Of a stretch of DNA of 33,661 nucleotides, positions 1-7,583 are shown in pieces. Both the position numbers and the translations under genes were made by a program. The notes below the pieces were generated by a model. That model was not told where the DNA came from and searched no databases. It worked only from the letters and a program-made list of their open reading frames with translations. The DNA is from CAXPZW01 sp049594615 (GTDB lineage Bacteria > Bacteroidota > Bacteroidia > Flavobacteriales_D > Sanyastnellaceae): the NCBI GenBank assembly GCA_049594615.1, contig JBMYJR010000032.1, positions 1 through 33,661 of the forward strand. Direction: 5' to 3'. The stretch's first letter is position 1. Each line of letters begins with the position of its first letter.

Positions 1-251
1 AGTCCAAAACCCCCTCCCTCATGAGTCGGTGGTTTCTCATGATTCGTGCGGTGTTGACCTTGCCTTGTTGGATGGCCCCAAGCACCCTCTCGATGCGCGT
101 CCCATCAATGTTCAAGTCGTCAAGCAGCTCGAACGCATCTGTGGTCCGTTGACGAGTAGCCTCACGTTCTTCACTCCATTCGTTCACCCAGAAGGACACG
201 CTGATGCCCAGCACCACCACCACNNNNNNNNNNGGGTTTGAACCGCTGCAT
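1..251 (-). CDS. DUF6090-like one-TM membrane protein, fragment interrupted by assembly gap
   Basis: Reading leftwards from the gap, an uninterrupted frame of 74 codons starts with the hydrophobic stretch VVVLGISVSFWVNEWSEER and continues into a charged helix (LLDDLNIDGTRIERVL). This looks like the N-terminal TM and first helix of Bacteroidota DUF6090-type proteins, whose hallmark is a TM ending in a W/N-rich NEW-E-R motif. To the right of the N run, an ATG at 249-251 begins MQRFKP and could be the true start, so the gap probably hides a few residues of the TM. With exactly 10 Ns the two sides are out of frame, so the gap length is nominal. The C-terminus lies beyond the left edge. Function is unknown. 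The family name is my recognition of a pattern and is not a proven match. Confidence 0.5.
224..233. other. Assembly gap (10 N)
   Basis: Ten consecutive Ns are flanked on both sides by what looks like the same membrane-protein gene. Ten is a common placeholder size, and the reading frames on the two sides do not match at that length. Confidence 0.95.
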
Positions 252-263
252 CCCAGCAGGCAA

Positions 264-290
264 CAAAAAAGCCCCACAACTGCGGGGCTT
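264..290 (-). terminator. Rho-independent terminator of tRNA-Asn
   Basis: On the minus strand the hairpin AAGCCCC/GGGGCTT (7 bp, 8-nt loop) runs straight into a T-tract (complement of 265-270). It lies 10 nt beyond the tRNA 3' end. Confidence 0.8.
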
Positions 291-299
291 CTTTCAGGG

Positions 300-373
300 C
301 TCCTCCTCTTGGACTTGAACCAAGGACCCTCTGATTAACAGTCAGATGCTCTAACCAGCTGAGCTATGGAGGA
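300..373 (-). tRNA. tRNA-Asn (GTT)
   Basis: The 74-nt cloverleaf folds fully. The acceptor 5' strand TCCTCCA pairs with AGGAGGA, except for an A-A mismatch at the innermost pair. The D-arm is GCTC/GAGC. The anticodon arm is TCTGA-CTGTTAA-TCAGA with anticodon GTT. The T-arm is CTTGG-TTCAAGT-CCAAG, and the discriminator is G as expected for Asn. The 3' CCA is not encoded (GCCC follows), so it must be added by the CCA-adding enzyme. The gene stands alone, with its own promoter and terminator, divergent from the sugar kinase. Confidence 0.95.
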
Positions 374-396
374 ATATTCCCTTCAAAAAGGGTGCG

Positions 397-427
397 CAAA
401 GATAAGTACGACTGTGAAAAACTACAA
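397..427 (-). promoter_or_regulatory. Bacteroidota-type promoter of tRNA-Asn
   Basis: On the minus strand a -33 TTG (427-425) is followed after 20 bp by TATCTTTG (404-397), an exact match to the Bacteroidota -7 consensus TAnnTTTG. Transcription should start near 392, giving a leader of about 19 nt before the mature tRNA. Confidence 0.8.
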
Positions 428-435
428 TATCTTCG
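428..435 (+). promoter_or_regulatory. Probable -7 element of the sugar kinase gene
   Basis: TATCTTCG is one mismatch from TAnnTTTG and sits 16 nt before the chosen ATG. No good -33 TTG is present at the right distance, so this is moderate evidence only. It overlaps the divergent tRNA promoter region. Confidence 0.4.
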
Positions 436-451
436 CCGCAAAAAATTTACC

Positions 452-1378
452 ATGGCTTTGATCGAAGTGGGTACAGTGGCCTTTGACGCCATCGAAACAC
501 CGTTTGGAAAGGTGGACAAAGTAGTAGGGGGGGCAGCCACCTACATCAGCTTGGCCGCCTCTTACTTTGTAAAAGAGTCGCACTTGATCTCGGTGATCGG
601 CGGCGATTTTCCCAAGGACATGCTGGCCGAAATGCAACGCCGAGGCATCCACCAAGAAGGGCTAGAAATCCGCGAAGACGAGAAGTCGTTCTTCTGGTCG
701 GGCAAGTACCACTACGACATGAACAGCCGCGACACGTTGGTCACCGACCTCAATGTGTTGGAGACCTTTGAGCCCAAGGTACCCGAGGCCGCTCAAGACG
801 CCGACTTCTTGATGCTCGGCAACCTGGCGCCAGCGGTACAGCTTTCGGTGATCCGTCAAATGAAGAAGCGACCCAAGCTCGTTGCGTTGGACACCATGAA
901 CTTTTGGATGGACATTGCCCTCGACGACTTGCACGAGGTGCTCAAGGAAATCGACGTACTTACCATCAACGATGAGGAAGCGCGTCAGCTCTCAGGCGAG
1001 CACTCTTTGGTGAAGGCCGCCAAGAAGATCCTGACCATGGGTCCCAAGTACTTGGTGATGAAAAAGGGCGAACACGGCGCACTGCTCTTCGACGAGGAGA
1101 AGGTGTTCTTTGCCCCAGCGCTCCCGCTTGAAGAAGTGGTGGACCCCACCGGCGCGGGCGACACGTTTGCTGGAGGCTTCATGGGCTTTTTGGCCCACAC
1201 CAAAGAGGTGTCGTTTGCCAACCTGAAGCGCGCGGTGATCATCGGCTCGGCCATGGCTTCGTTTGCCTGCGAAAAATTCGGCCCTGAGCGGCTGTTGGAA
1301 CTCACCGAGGAGGACATCGACTTGCGCATCCAGCAGTTCGTGGACCTCGTGGACTTTGACATTGTGTTGGTGGAGTAA
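452..1378 (+). CDS. PfkB-family sugar kinase
   Basis: This 308-residue cytoplasmic kinase transfers a phosphate from ATP to a sugar or nucleoside-like hydroxyl; the substrate cannot be read from the sequence. PfkB hallmarks are visible: a glycine pair near the start (VVGGAATYISLAA, about residues 25-37) and the second signature DPTGAGDTFAGGF, whose GAGD carries the anion hole and the catalytic base (about D237). It ends shortly after a final helical region, as normal for the family. An in-frame TTG at 392 would add 20 charged residues, but the candidate promoter at 428-435 and the family N-terminus (MALIEVG) favour the ATG at 452. It is monocistronic and followed by a strong terminator. Confidence 0.88.
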   Translation: MALIEVGTVAFDAIETPFGKVDKVVGGAATYISLAASYFVKESHLISVIGGDFPKDMLAEMQRRGIHQEGLEIREDEKSFFWSGKYHYDMNSRDTLVTDLNVLETFEPKVPEAAQDADFLMLGNLAPAVQLSVIRQMKKRPKLVALDTMNFWMDIALDDLHEVLKEIDVLTINDEEARQLSGEHSLVKAAKKILTMGPKYLVMKKGEHGALLFDEEKVFFAPALPLEEVVDPTGAGDTFAGGFMGFLAHTKEVSFANLKRAVIIGSAMASFACEKFGPERLLELTEEDIDLRIQQFVDLVDFDIVLVE

Positions 1379-1400
1379 TCCGCTTACCCTCCACATTCGA

Positions 1401-1430
1401 ACCCGGTGCGCATTGTGCACCGGGTTTTTT
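1401..1430 (+). terminator. Terminator of the sugar kinase gene
   Basis: ACCCGGTGC/GCACCGGGT forms a 9-bp stem with a 7-nt loop, followed directly by a run of Ts. Confidence 0.9.
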
Positions 1431-1521
1431 GTGCCCAGCTTCGCCAGTGGTCAAGTCATCCCGGCCAATTAGGCATGCGCCCCGGCCATCCATCAATTCG
1501 CGTGAGTTGCGGATTGGAAAT

Positions 1522-1563
1522 GGGCGGTGGGTTGGGGAGATTTGTTGGGTGGGTGGGAGCGGG
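1522..1563 (+). other. G-quadruplex-prone G-run cluster in convergent spacer
   Basis: Seven runs of three or more Gs lie within about 42 nt. The best core is GGGTGGGTGGGAGCGGG at 1547-1563, with loops of 1, 1 and 3 nt, which fits the classic parallel-quadruplex rule. A short inverted repeat CCTAG-GTA-CTAGG follows at 1578-1590. The rest of the 1431-1601 spacer shows no gene. Confidence 0.6.
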
Positions 1564-1601
1564 AGGAGGAGGACCTTCCTAGGTACTAGGCGCAGCGGGC
1601 C

Positions 1602-2471
1602 TCAATCCCAAGCCAGGTAATCCTCAGGATCAACAGGCACCCCTTCGATCCACAGCTCAAAATGCAAGTGGGGGCCGTCTGTGTAGCCGCCGGTGTTGCC
1701 TACCACAGCCACCGACTCGCCGGTTTCTACCCGGTCGCCGGTTTGCTTGAAAAGCTTGGAGTTGTGCTTATAAACACTCACCACGTTGTTGGCATGCTGC
1801 ACGTGGATCTCGTGCCCGCCGTCGATGGTAAAGCCGGCAAAGAACACGGTGCCCTCTTTCACGGCTTTGACCACGCTGTTTTCAGGCGCCACCACGTCCA
1901 CCCCGAAATGCTGCACCCGGGTGTCGAAACGTCCGGTCAGGGTGCCTTCCAGGGGCTTGAACAGAAGAAGGTTGGCCAACGTCGCATCCTCACCACCGGT
2001 CTCAAAATCCAAGCCGAGGGACGGTTCCTGGCCCACCCGTTCGCGGAGCAAAGAATCCTCTTCGATCATTTCAAACTCGAGGTCGCCGGGTTGGGCGCTT
2101 TGGCTGGTGGTGTCTTGGCTTGCGGGGGTAATCACGCCGCCACCGAGCACGATGCGCAAGTCTTGGATGTAGCGGTCCTGGCGTGCGGTAACATCCTTGA
2201 GGCTGTCTACCTGCGCGCGGCTGTAAACGGCATCTTCTCTGTAACTGTCACTCAAGTACCCTGGAATGACGTGTTGGCGCAAAGGAGTAAATGCCACAAG
2301 CGAATACACAATTCCACCGCTCACCATAAACAAACCAAGCACCACCAAGATCACGTTGAGTGGTGTGAGCCTAAGGCTGAATCGCTCCTGAAAAGTCTCG
2401 TCGTGGATGAGCGAGAGCCGGTAGCGGTTGCGCAGTCGGTGAATGAGTTTGGGCTTGCCGGGGGCTTCCAA
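1602..2471 (-). CDS. M23-family metallopeptidase, membrane anchored
   Basis: This 289-residue protein has a short basic cytoplasmic tail, one TM (about residues 36-62, PLNVILVVLGLFMVSGGIVY), a coiled-coil-like stretch (about 80-108) and a C-terminal LytM/M23 domain. The zinc site is intact: HFGVD (H188, D192) and HLH (H268, H270), with the YKHNSKL segment between them. Active M23 enzymes cut peptidoglycan crosslinks; the domain would face the periplasm. No ATG precedes the TM in frame, so the start is the TTG at 2471. It is divergent from porW/sprE; in my recollection this M23-porW-bactofilin-atp order recurs in Flavobacteriales. No T-rich terminator is visible downstream. Confidence 0.88.
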   Translation of the reverse strand: MEAPGKPKLIHRLRNRYRLSLIHDETFQERFSLRLTPLNVILVVLGLFMVSGGIVYSLVAFTPLRQHVIPGYLSDSYREDAVYSRAQVDSLKDVTARQDRYIQDLRIVLGGGVITPASQDTTSQSAQPGDLEFEMIEEDSLLRERVGQEPSLGLDFETGGEDATLANLLLFKPLEGTLTGRFDTRVQHFGVDVVAPENSVVKAVKEGTVFFAGFTIDGGHEIHVQHANNVVSVYKHNSKLFKQTGDRVETGESVAVVGNTGGYTDGPHLHFELWIEGVPVDPEDYLAWD

Positions 2472-2487
2472 GGGGTCGGTTTTGGTG

Positions 2488-2495
2488 CAAATATC
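2488..2495 (-). promoter_or_regulatory. Possible -7 element for the M23 gene
   Basis: GATATTTG on the minus strand differs from TAnnTTTG only at the first base and lies 16 nt before the TTG start. No -33 TTG is found at the proper distance, so support is weak. Confidence 0.3.
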
Positions 2496-2536
2496 TGCAA
2501 TTCACCTGCGGTGGGTTTGCTGGTTCTGGAAGGGAT

Positions 2537-2571
2537 TTTGACGACTTCTCTCAGGAAATGAAATATTTTTG
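2537..2571 (+). promoter_or_regulatory. Promoter of porW/sprE
   Basis: TTTG (2537-2540) and a perfect TATTTTTG (2564-2571) are separated by 23 bp. Transcription would start near 2577, which is downstream of the first in-frame ATG at 2558. The promoter therefore decides the start codon in favour of a later one. Confidence 0.65.
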
Positions 2572-2608
2572 CCCCTTATCAGTTAGCATTAGGTCTAACC
2601 AGCACTCG

Positions 2609-5290
2609 TTGAACAACAGAACGCGCATATCCCGCGGCGCCCTTGTAGCCGCGTTCCTCCTGGTCCTTGTGGCAGGGTGTACCACCGAACGCGACGGGTT
2701 CTCTTACCGCACCTTCCACAACACCACTGCACGCTTCAATGGCCACTTCTATGCCAAGGAAAGCATGCGTGAGGCGTCGGTCAAGCTGTTCGATGAGCAC
2801 GATGAGGACTGGGACGAAATCCTGCCCATCTTCATCCACGGCAATCAAGAGACGCGCCAATCGGTTTACCCCGAGATGGAGCGTATCATCGAGAAGACCA
2901 ACAATGTGATCGCCAAGCACAACATGGAGATTTCCAAGCGCCAGAGCAAAGACCTCAAGCGCCCAGAGCTCAACAAGTGGATTGACGATTGTTATCTGTT
3001 GCTCGGCCAAGCCTACTTCTTAAAAGGGGAGATGTTCCGCGCCGAGGAATTCCTGCGCTTCGCCACCAAGAAGTACAAGTCTGCGCAGATGCAAAGCTTG
3101 GGCAACGCGTGGTACGCCAAGATTTTCATGGAGAAGGGCGACTGGAAAAAGGCCAAGCTCTTTTTGGACAAGGCCATCGACGCCAAAGATGTGGAAGAAG
3201 AGCACCGCGCCGAAACGTACCTGATCTACGCCGAGTACTTCATCCGCCAGAACGAATACAAGGATGCGGTCAAGATGCTCGAGCAATCGCTGGAGTACAC
3301 CAAGAAGCGCAAAGACCGCGCACGCCCCTTGTTCATCCTCGCCCAACTCAAGAAAGAACTCGGCAAGTCCCAAGAAGCCATCGAGAACTACCAGGCCGTC
3401 GTCAAGTGCAAGCCGTACTACGAGATGGAGTTCTACGCCCGCATCAACCAAGCACTTGCTTTCTCGCGCCGCGGCGGAAACCCGGCCGAAATCCGTGAGA
3501 CGCTTTACAAGATGCTCAAGGACGACAAGAACGAGGAGTACCGCGACCAGATCTACTACGCCCTGGCCGACCTCGACTTGGAAGAGCGCAACCGCCCCGG
3601 CGGCATCGACAACCTTGAGAAGTCGCTCCGCGCCAACATTGACAACCAGAAGCAGCGCGCCAAGAGTTACCTGCGTTTGGCAGACCTTTACTTTGACGAC
3701 CGCGATTACGAGCCGGCCCAGGCCTACTACGACTCGTGTTTCCAAAACATCGCCGAGGACCACAAGCGCTACACCGACATTAAAAACAAGGCGACCAGCC
3801 TCACCGAATTGGTGACTCACCTGCGCGTGATTGAGCGTCAAGACAGCCTGCAGGCGCTTTGCCCTCTGGCACCAGATGAACTCGACGCCCGCCTGCTTGA
3901 AATCCAGAACCAAATCCGTGAAGAGCTCATCGCCGAGCGCGAGCGGGCTGAACGCGATGCTGAACGTGCCTTGAACGACGCACAAGCGGGCGGCGGTGCC
4001 ACCAGCAACTTCTGGCCGTACAACCCAGTACTGCGTACCAGTGGTTACGACAACTTCCTCAGCCAATGGGGCGACCGCCCGTTGGAAGACAACTGGCGAC
4101 GCAGCAACAAAGGCTTCCAGGCATTCGACAGCGACACCCCAGACGATCCTAACCAAACCCCAGACGGCACCGATACGCCCGATGAGGACTTCGACCCCAA
4201 TGACATCGAGGCTCAAGTGCCTTCGATTGAGGAGCTGCGCGCGGACTTGCCTTGCTCGGACAGTTTGATGACCACTTCGGACAACGCCATTTCAGAGGCG
4301 TACTACCAAGCGGGGGTGATTTATAAGGAAAAGCTCGAGGACGATGAGAATGCCATCGAATCGTGGCAAGACATGTCTGCCCGCGTGGACGAAAGCGAAT
4401 TCCACCCACTGGGGTACTACCAGCTGTACCGCACGTTCTTGGCCAAGGAGCTCGAGGGCGGCGCCAACCCATTTGGTGACCAGCGCGAGACGTCGGCCTA
4501 CTGGGCCAACCGCATCAAGCAGCGCTACCCTGGATCCATCTGGGCAGGCCTGATCGACAACCCCGATTACAAGGACGAGCAAGAGCGTCAAACAGCGTCA
4601 GAACTTGCAGCGTACGAAGCGGCCTACACCGACTACACCCGTCGTCAATACGTAGACCTGATCATTCGCTGTGACGAGGTCATCCGCGAGGAACCAGACA
4701 ATCACTTGCTGTGTAAGTACCGTTTCCTGCGCGCCATGTGCATTGGAAACATGGACCGCCAAGTGGGCCAGCGCAACAATTACATCGAGGCGCTTGAGGC
4801 CGTGACGGACAACTGCCCGGAAGGTGAAGAGGGCGTCGCTGCTCAAGGCATACTCGACGAGCTCGCCCAAGAGTCCGGAGCCCCCGGAGCCAGCACGGAA
4901 CCCAAATCCGAGGCACCGCCTTCACCCTACACCTTCGACGACCGCGCACAGCACTTCTTTGCGCTGGTGTTCAACATGGACCGCGGCAACATCAACGAGG
5001 TCAAGGCCACCGTGTCGGACTTCAACAAGGAGTACTTCAACAGCGCCAACCTGATCACCGCCGCCAACCTGCTTGGCCGCGAGAAACACATTGTGCTGGT
5101 CAAAAGCTTTAACCGCTTGGAAGACGCCGGGAATTATCTGGTCACCTTCCGCGGCAACACCGACGCCCTGGCGACCTTCAACGGCCCGGGCTACGAAACG
5201 TACCTGATATCCAAGGGCAACTACTTGCAGCTCTTCAAAACCAAAGACCTGGACGCGTACCGCACGTTCTTCCAGGAATACTACCCCTGA
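2609..5290 (+). CDS. porW: PorW/SprE-like T9SS lipoprotein with TPR repeats
   Basis: This is a lipoprotein component needed for type IX secretion and gliding in relatives. The family-typical opening ARFNGHFYAKESMREAS follows a signal peptide with lipobox LVAGC. Next comes a long array of TPR-like helices (for example LGQAYFLKGEMFRAEEFL and ADLYFDDRDYEPAQAYY), an acidic Pro/Asp-rich linker (4135-4215), more TPR-like helices, and a C-terminal SPOR-like fold ending YRTFFQEYYP. An ATG at 2558 would give a signal peptide of about 41 residues and lies upstream of the predicted transcription start. The TTG at 2609 gives a normal 24-residue lipoprotein signal and 893 residues in all. Four nt separate it from the bactofilin gene, so they are probably co-transcribed. 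Confidence 0.85.
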   Translation: MNNRTRISRGALVAAFLLVLVAGCTTERDGFSYRTFHNTTARFNGHFYAKESMREASVKLFDEHDEDWDEILPIFIHGNQETRQSVYPEMERIIEKTNNVIAKHNMEISKRQSKDLKRPELNKWIDDCYLLLGQAYFLKGEMFRAEEFLRFATKKYKSAQMQSLGNAWYAKIFMEKGDWKKAKLFLDKAIDAKDVEEEHRAETYLIYAEYFIRQNEYKDAVKMLEQSLEYTKKRKDRARPLFILAQLKKELGKSQEAIENYQAVVKCKPYYEMEFYARINQALAFSRRGGNPAEIRETLYKMLKDDKNEEYRDQIYYALADLDLEERNRPGGIDNLEKSLRANIDNQKQRAKSYLRLADLYFDDRDYEPAQAYYDSCFQNIAEDHKRYTDIKNKATSLTELVTHLRVIERQDSLQALCPLAPDELDARLLEIQNQIREELIAERERAERDAERALNDAQAGGGATSNFWPYNPVLRTSGYDNFLSQWGDRPLEDNWRRSNKGFQAFDSDTPDDPNQTPDGTDTPDEDFDPNDIEAQVPSIEELRADLPCSDSLMTTSDNAISEAYYQAGVIYKEKLEDDENAIESWQDMSARVDESEFHPLGYYQLYRTFLAKELEGGANPFGDQRETSAYWANRIKQRYPGSIWAGLIDNPDYKDEQERQTASELAAYEAAYTDYTRRQYVDLIIRCDEVIREEPDNHLLCKYRFLRAMCIGNMDRQVGQRNNYIEALEAVTDNCPEGEEGVAAQGILDELAQESGAPGASTEPKSEAPPSPYTFDDRAQHFFALVFNMDRGNINEVKATVSDFNKEYFNSANLITAANLLGREKHIVLVKSFNRLEDAGNYLVTFRGNTDALATFNGPGYETYLISKGNYLQLFKTKDLDAYRTFFQEYYP

Positions 5291-5294
5291 TCCG

Positions 5295-5702
5295 ATGAAA
5301 AAGACCAAGATGATGGAGACTGCGCCTGACATGGCGATCAACCGCATTGTGGAAGGCACTGCGTTCCAAGGCGAAATCCAATGCGAAAGCAACATTCGCA
5401 TTGACGGCACCTTCACAGGCAGCATCACCACCAAGGGCCGCTTGGTGGTGGGCCCCACCGGCAAGGTGGAAGGCGACATCGTGTGCCAGAACTCAGAAAT
5501 CGAAGGGTCGGTCAAGGGCAAACTGCACGTGCAGCAGCTCTTGGCGCTCAAGTCCACCTCAAGTGTGGAAGGCGACATCGTGACCGATAAGCTCAGCATT
5601 GAACCCGGCGCTTCGTTCACCGGCAACTGCAACATGGGCGGCAAGGTCAAGGAACTCACCCAATCCGATGCCGGAACCCAACGCCAAGAAGCCGCAGTCT
5701 AA
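5295..5702 (+). CDS. Bactofilin (polymer-forming cytoskeletal protein)
   Basis: The protein has 135 residues with the right-handed beta-helix pattern of bactofilins: repeating turns such as VEGTAFQGEI, IRIDGTFTGSI, KVEGDIVCQNSEIEGSVKG and VEGDIVTDKL, framed by short disordered tails. Bactofilins polymerise into membrane-associated filaments that position cell-wall or envelope enzymes. The gene follows porW by 4 nt, and its 3' end overlaps atpZ by 35 nt in another frame. This suggests one transcript and possibly coupled translation. The presence of an M23 peptidase gene next door fits the frequent bactofilin-M23 association. Confidence 0.9.
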   Translation: MKKTKMMETAPDMAINRIVEGTAFQGEIQCESNIRIDGTFTGSITTKGRLVVGPTGKVEGDIVCQNSEIEGSVKGKLHVQQLLALKSTSSVEGDIVTDKLSIEPGASFTGNCNMGGKVKELTQSDAGTQRQEAAV

Positions 5703-5886
5703 CGCGGCACTTAAGTACACCGGCATTGCCACCCAAATGGGCCTGACCATTGGCCTGTTTGTATACGGAGGCATCAAGCTGGACGCATACCAAGCCAACG
5801 AAACTCCGGTGTGGACCCTGGTCGGCAGCCTGCTCGGCACCATCCTGGCCGTGGTCAATATCATCCGACAAGTCACCCGACCATGA
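5668..5886 (+). CDS. atpZ: AtpZ/AtpI-family ATP synthase accessory protein
   Basis: The 72-residue membrane protein has two TM hairpin helices (TGIATQMGLTIGLFVYGGI and VWTLVGSLLGTILAVVNII), typical of the AtpZ/AtpI family found ahead of F1Fo operons and implicated in c-ring assembly or Mg2+ supply. The ATG at 5668 is preferred over the upstream in-frame ATG at 5599 because the family begins just before the first TM. It overlaps bactofilin by 35 nt and the next gene by the ATGA tetranucleotide. Confidence 0.85.
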   Translation: MPEPNAKKPQSNAALKYTGIATQMGLTIGLFVYGGIKLDAYQANETPVWTLVGSLLGTILAVVNIIRQVTRP

Positions 5887-6287
5887 ACCTGAAGGCCTAC
5901 ATCAAAAGCGCTACGCTGATCACCTTAGGTGTCTTGGGCGTGCTTGCTGCCTTGAAATTCTTGGTGATTCCTTTCATGCCAAGCTGGCTGTTTGCCATAC
6001 CTCCAGCGCTGTTGTTGTTTTCAGCAGGTGCCTTTGCCGTATTGGCGCGCACCGAGGAGCGCAATCCCTCACGATTTGTGGGCGCGTTCATGGGCGCCAT
6101 TGGCGGGAAAATGTTTCTCACCCTGAGCGTGGTGGCGGCCTACATTCTCCTCGACGGCACCCACCGTTTGTTGGTGACCTTGACCATTGTGGGGTGCTAC
6201 GGCATTCAAATGGCCCACTTCACAGCATTGGCCAGCCGTCAATTGCGCCGATCGGACCGCAAGTCGGATGCCGATAAATCCGCCTGA
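5883..6287 (+). CDS. AtpI-like four-TM membrane protein
   Basis: The 134-residue protein has four predicted TM segments (about residues 9-30, 34-54, 64-88 and 93-116) and a basic C-terminal tail. Size, topology and position between atpZ and atpB match AtpI/UncI, but I see no decisive signature, so the assignment rests mainly on context. Its start overlaps the atpZ stop as ATGA, indicating translational coupling. The 142-nt region downstream carries the atpB promoter. Confidence 0.65.
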   Translation: MNLKAYIKSATLITLGVLGVLAALKFLVIPFMPSWLFAIPPALLLFSAGAFAVLARTEERNPSRFVGAFMGAIGGKMFLTLSVVAAYILLDGTHRLLVTLTIVGCYGIQMAHFTALASRQLRRSDRKSDADKSA

Positions 6288-6354
6288 CCCTCAGCATTGT
6301 TGGCCGAATGGGTGCTGTTTTCAACACAGCCGGGAAAAAAAGTGGATATCCCAC

Positions 6355-6383
6355 TTGCCAACAAAATGAAACACCTAATTTTG
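6355..6383 (+). promoter_or_regulatory. Promoter of the atpBEFHAG operon
   Basis: TTG (6355-6357), an 18-bp spacer and a perfect TAATTTTG (6376-6383) form a textbook Bacteroidota promoter. The start site is expected near 6388, giving a leader of about 40 nt to atpB. It separates the structural ATP synthase genes from the upstream porW-bactofilin-atpZ transcript. Confidence 0.75.
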
Positions 6384-6429
6384 CACCGGTTTTTACGACC
6401 CCCGACGAACCCTTTTGGTCGACTCTGAG

Positions 6430-7563
6430 ATGATGCAAATGTTCCGTCAAACCGCGCTTTTCGTACTCCTGGCAATCCTGGCTGGTCCAGCTTTTGCCTC
6501 CGATGCGCACGATGACCACCACGGCGAAGAATTCAAGGCAGGTGAGATGATCACCCACCACATCGCCGACGCGCACGTGATCCACCTGTTTGGCAACGTG
6601 CACATCCCACTTCCCTGTTTCATCTGGACCGAGCAAGGTTTGGACGTATTCCTCTCGAGCGAGTTCCACTACCACGAAGGGCACCCTACCACGACTTACA
6701 CCAGCCCCAAAGGCTACACCTACGAGAACCAGCACGAGACCATTTACATTGTGGATGGCATGGACGCAGGTGACAGTCACGAGGCAGAAGGCCACAGCGA
6801 GCACACCGGCAGCGCAGACCACGGCCACGACCACCACGGGGTGAAGCCGCTGGACCTCTCGATTACCAAGACGGTGTTTGGCATGCTGTTGATCATGATC
6901 ATCATGTGCGTTGTGTTCTTCCGTGTAGCCAAGCGCTACAAACAGCGTGAAGGCCAGGCACCCAAGGGCATTCAAAACTTCTTTGAACCACTCATCCTCT
7001 TCATCCGTGATGAGGTGGCGGTTCCTTCAATCGGCAAAGGCAAAGCAGATCGCTACATGCCTTTCTTGCTGACGGTCTTCTTCTTCATCTGGATGTGCAA
7101 CATCCTCGGCCTGATTCCATTCTTGGGCGGGTTCAATGTGACCGGTACAATGGGGGTTACCATTGTACTTGCGGCCATTGTTTGGTTGATGACCATGTTC
7201 TCAGGCAACAAGCACTACTTCGGCCACATCTTCTGGCCGCCCGGGGTGCCCATGTTTGTGAAAGTAATTTTGGTGCCGATTGAGATCGCTTCGATCTTCA
7301 TCAAGCCCGCCGTACTTATGGTGCGTCTGACTGCGAACATCACCGCAGGTCACATCATCATCTTGGCCTTTGTATCGTTGATCATGATCTTCGGTCAAGG
7401 CGGAGAGGCCGCTGGTCTCGGTATCGGTGTAGGCGTTGGCGCTACCGCATTCATGATTTTTATGTTCTTCATCGAATTGTTGGTTGCGTTCCTGCAAGCG
7501 TACGTGTTTACGCTGCTGGCCGCCATCTACTTCGGTGAAGCCACTCACGAAGAACATCACTAA
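6430..7563 (+). CDS. atpB: ATP synthase subunit a
   Basis: This is the Fo subunit forming the proton half-channels beside the c-ring. At 377 residues it has the long N-terminal extension seen in Bacteroidota: a cleavable-looking signal (MFRQTALFVLLAILAGPAFA) and a periplasmic, His-rich region (HDDHH near the start, then DHGHDHHG at about residue 135). At least five TM helices follow. The essential arginine is in VRLTANITAGH (R299). Starts are crowded (TTG 6415, ATG 6430, 6433, 6439); 6430 is a choice among equals. First gene of the operon. Confidence 0.93.
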   Translation: MMQMFRQTALFVLLAILAGPAFASDAHDDHHGEEFKAGEMITHHIADAHVIHLFGNVHIPLPCFIWTEQGLDVFLSSEFHYHEGHPTTTYTSPKGYTYENQHETIYIVDGMDAGDSHEAEGHSEHTGSADHGHDHHGVKPLDLSITKTVFGMLLIMIIMCVVFFRVAKRYKQREGQAPKGIQNFFEPLILFIRDEVAVPSIGKGKADRYMPFLLTVFFFIWMCNILGLIPFLGGFNVTGTMGVTIVLAAIVWLMTMFSGNKHYFGHIFWPPGVPMFVKVILVPIEIASIFIKPAVLMVRLTANITAGHIIILAFVSLIMIFGQGGEAAGLGIGVGVGATAFMIFMFFIELLVAFLQAYVFTLLAAIYFGEATHEEHH

Positions 7564-7583
7564 TCCACACAAATAATAGAAAG

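Noticed and set aside
29..241. Plus-strand ORF with a His-rich end running into the N gap
   Set aside because: It is antisense to the better-supported TM protein frame. The His run comes from the complement of Val codons in the TM.
3020..4216. Long minus-strand ORF within porW
   Set aside because: It is a shadow frame of a G+C-rich gene: no domain pattern and the plus-strand frame has clear TPR and family motifs.
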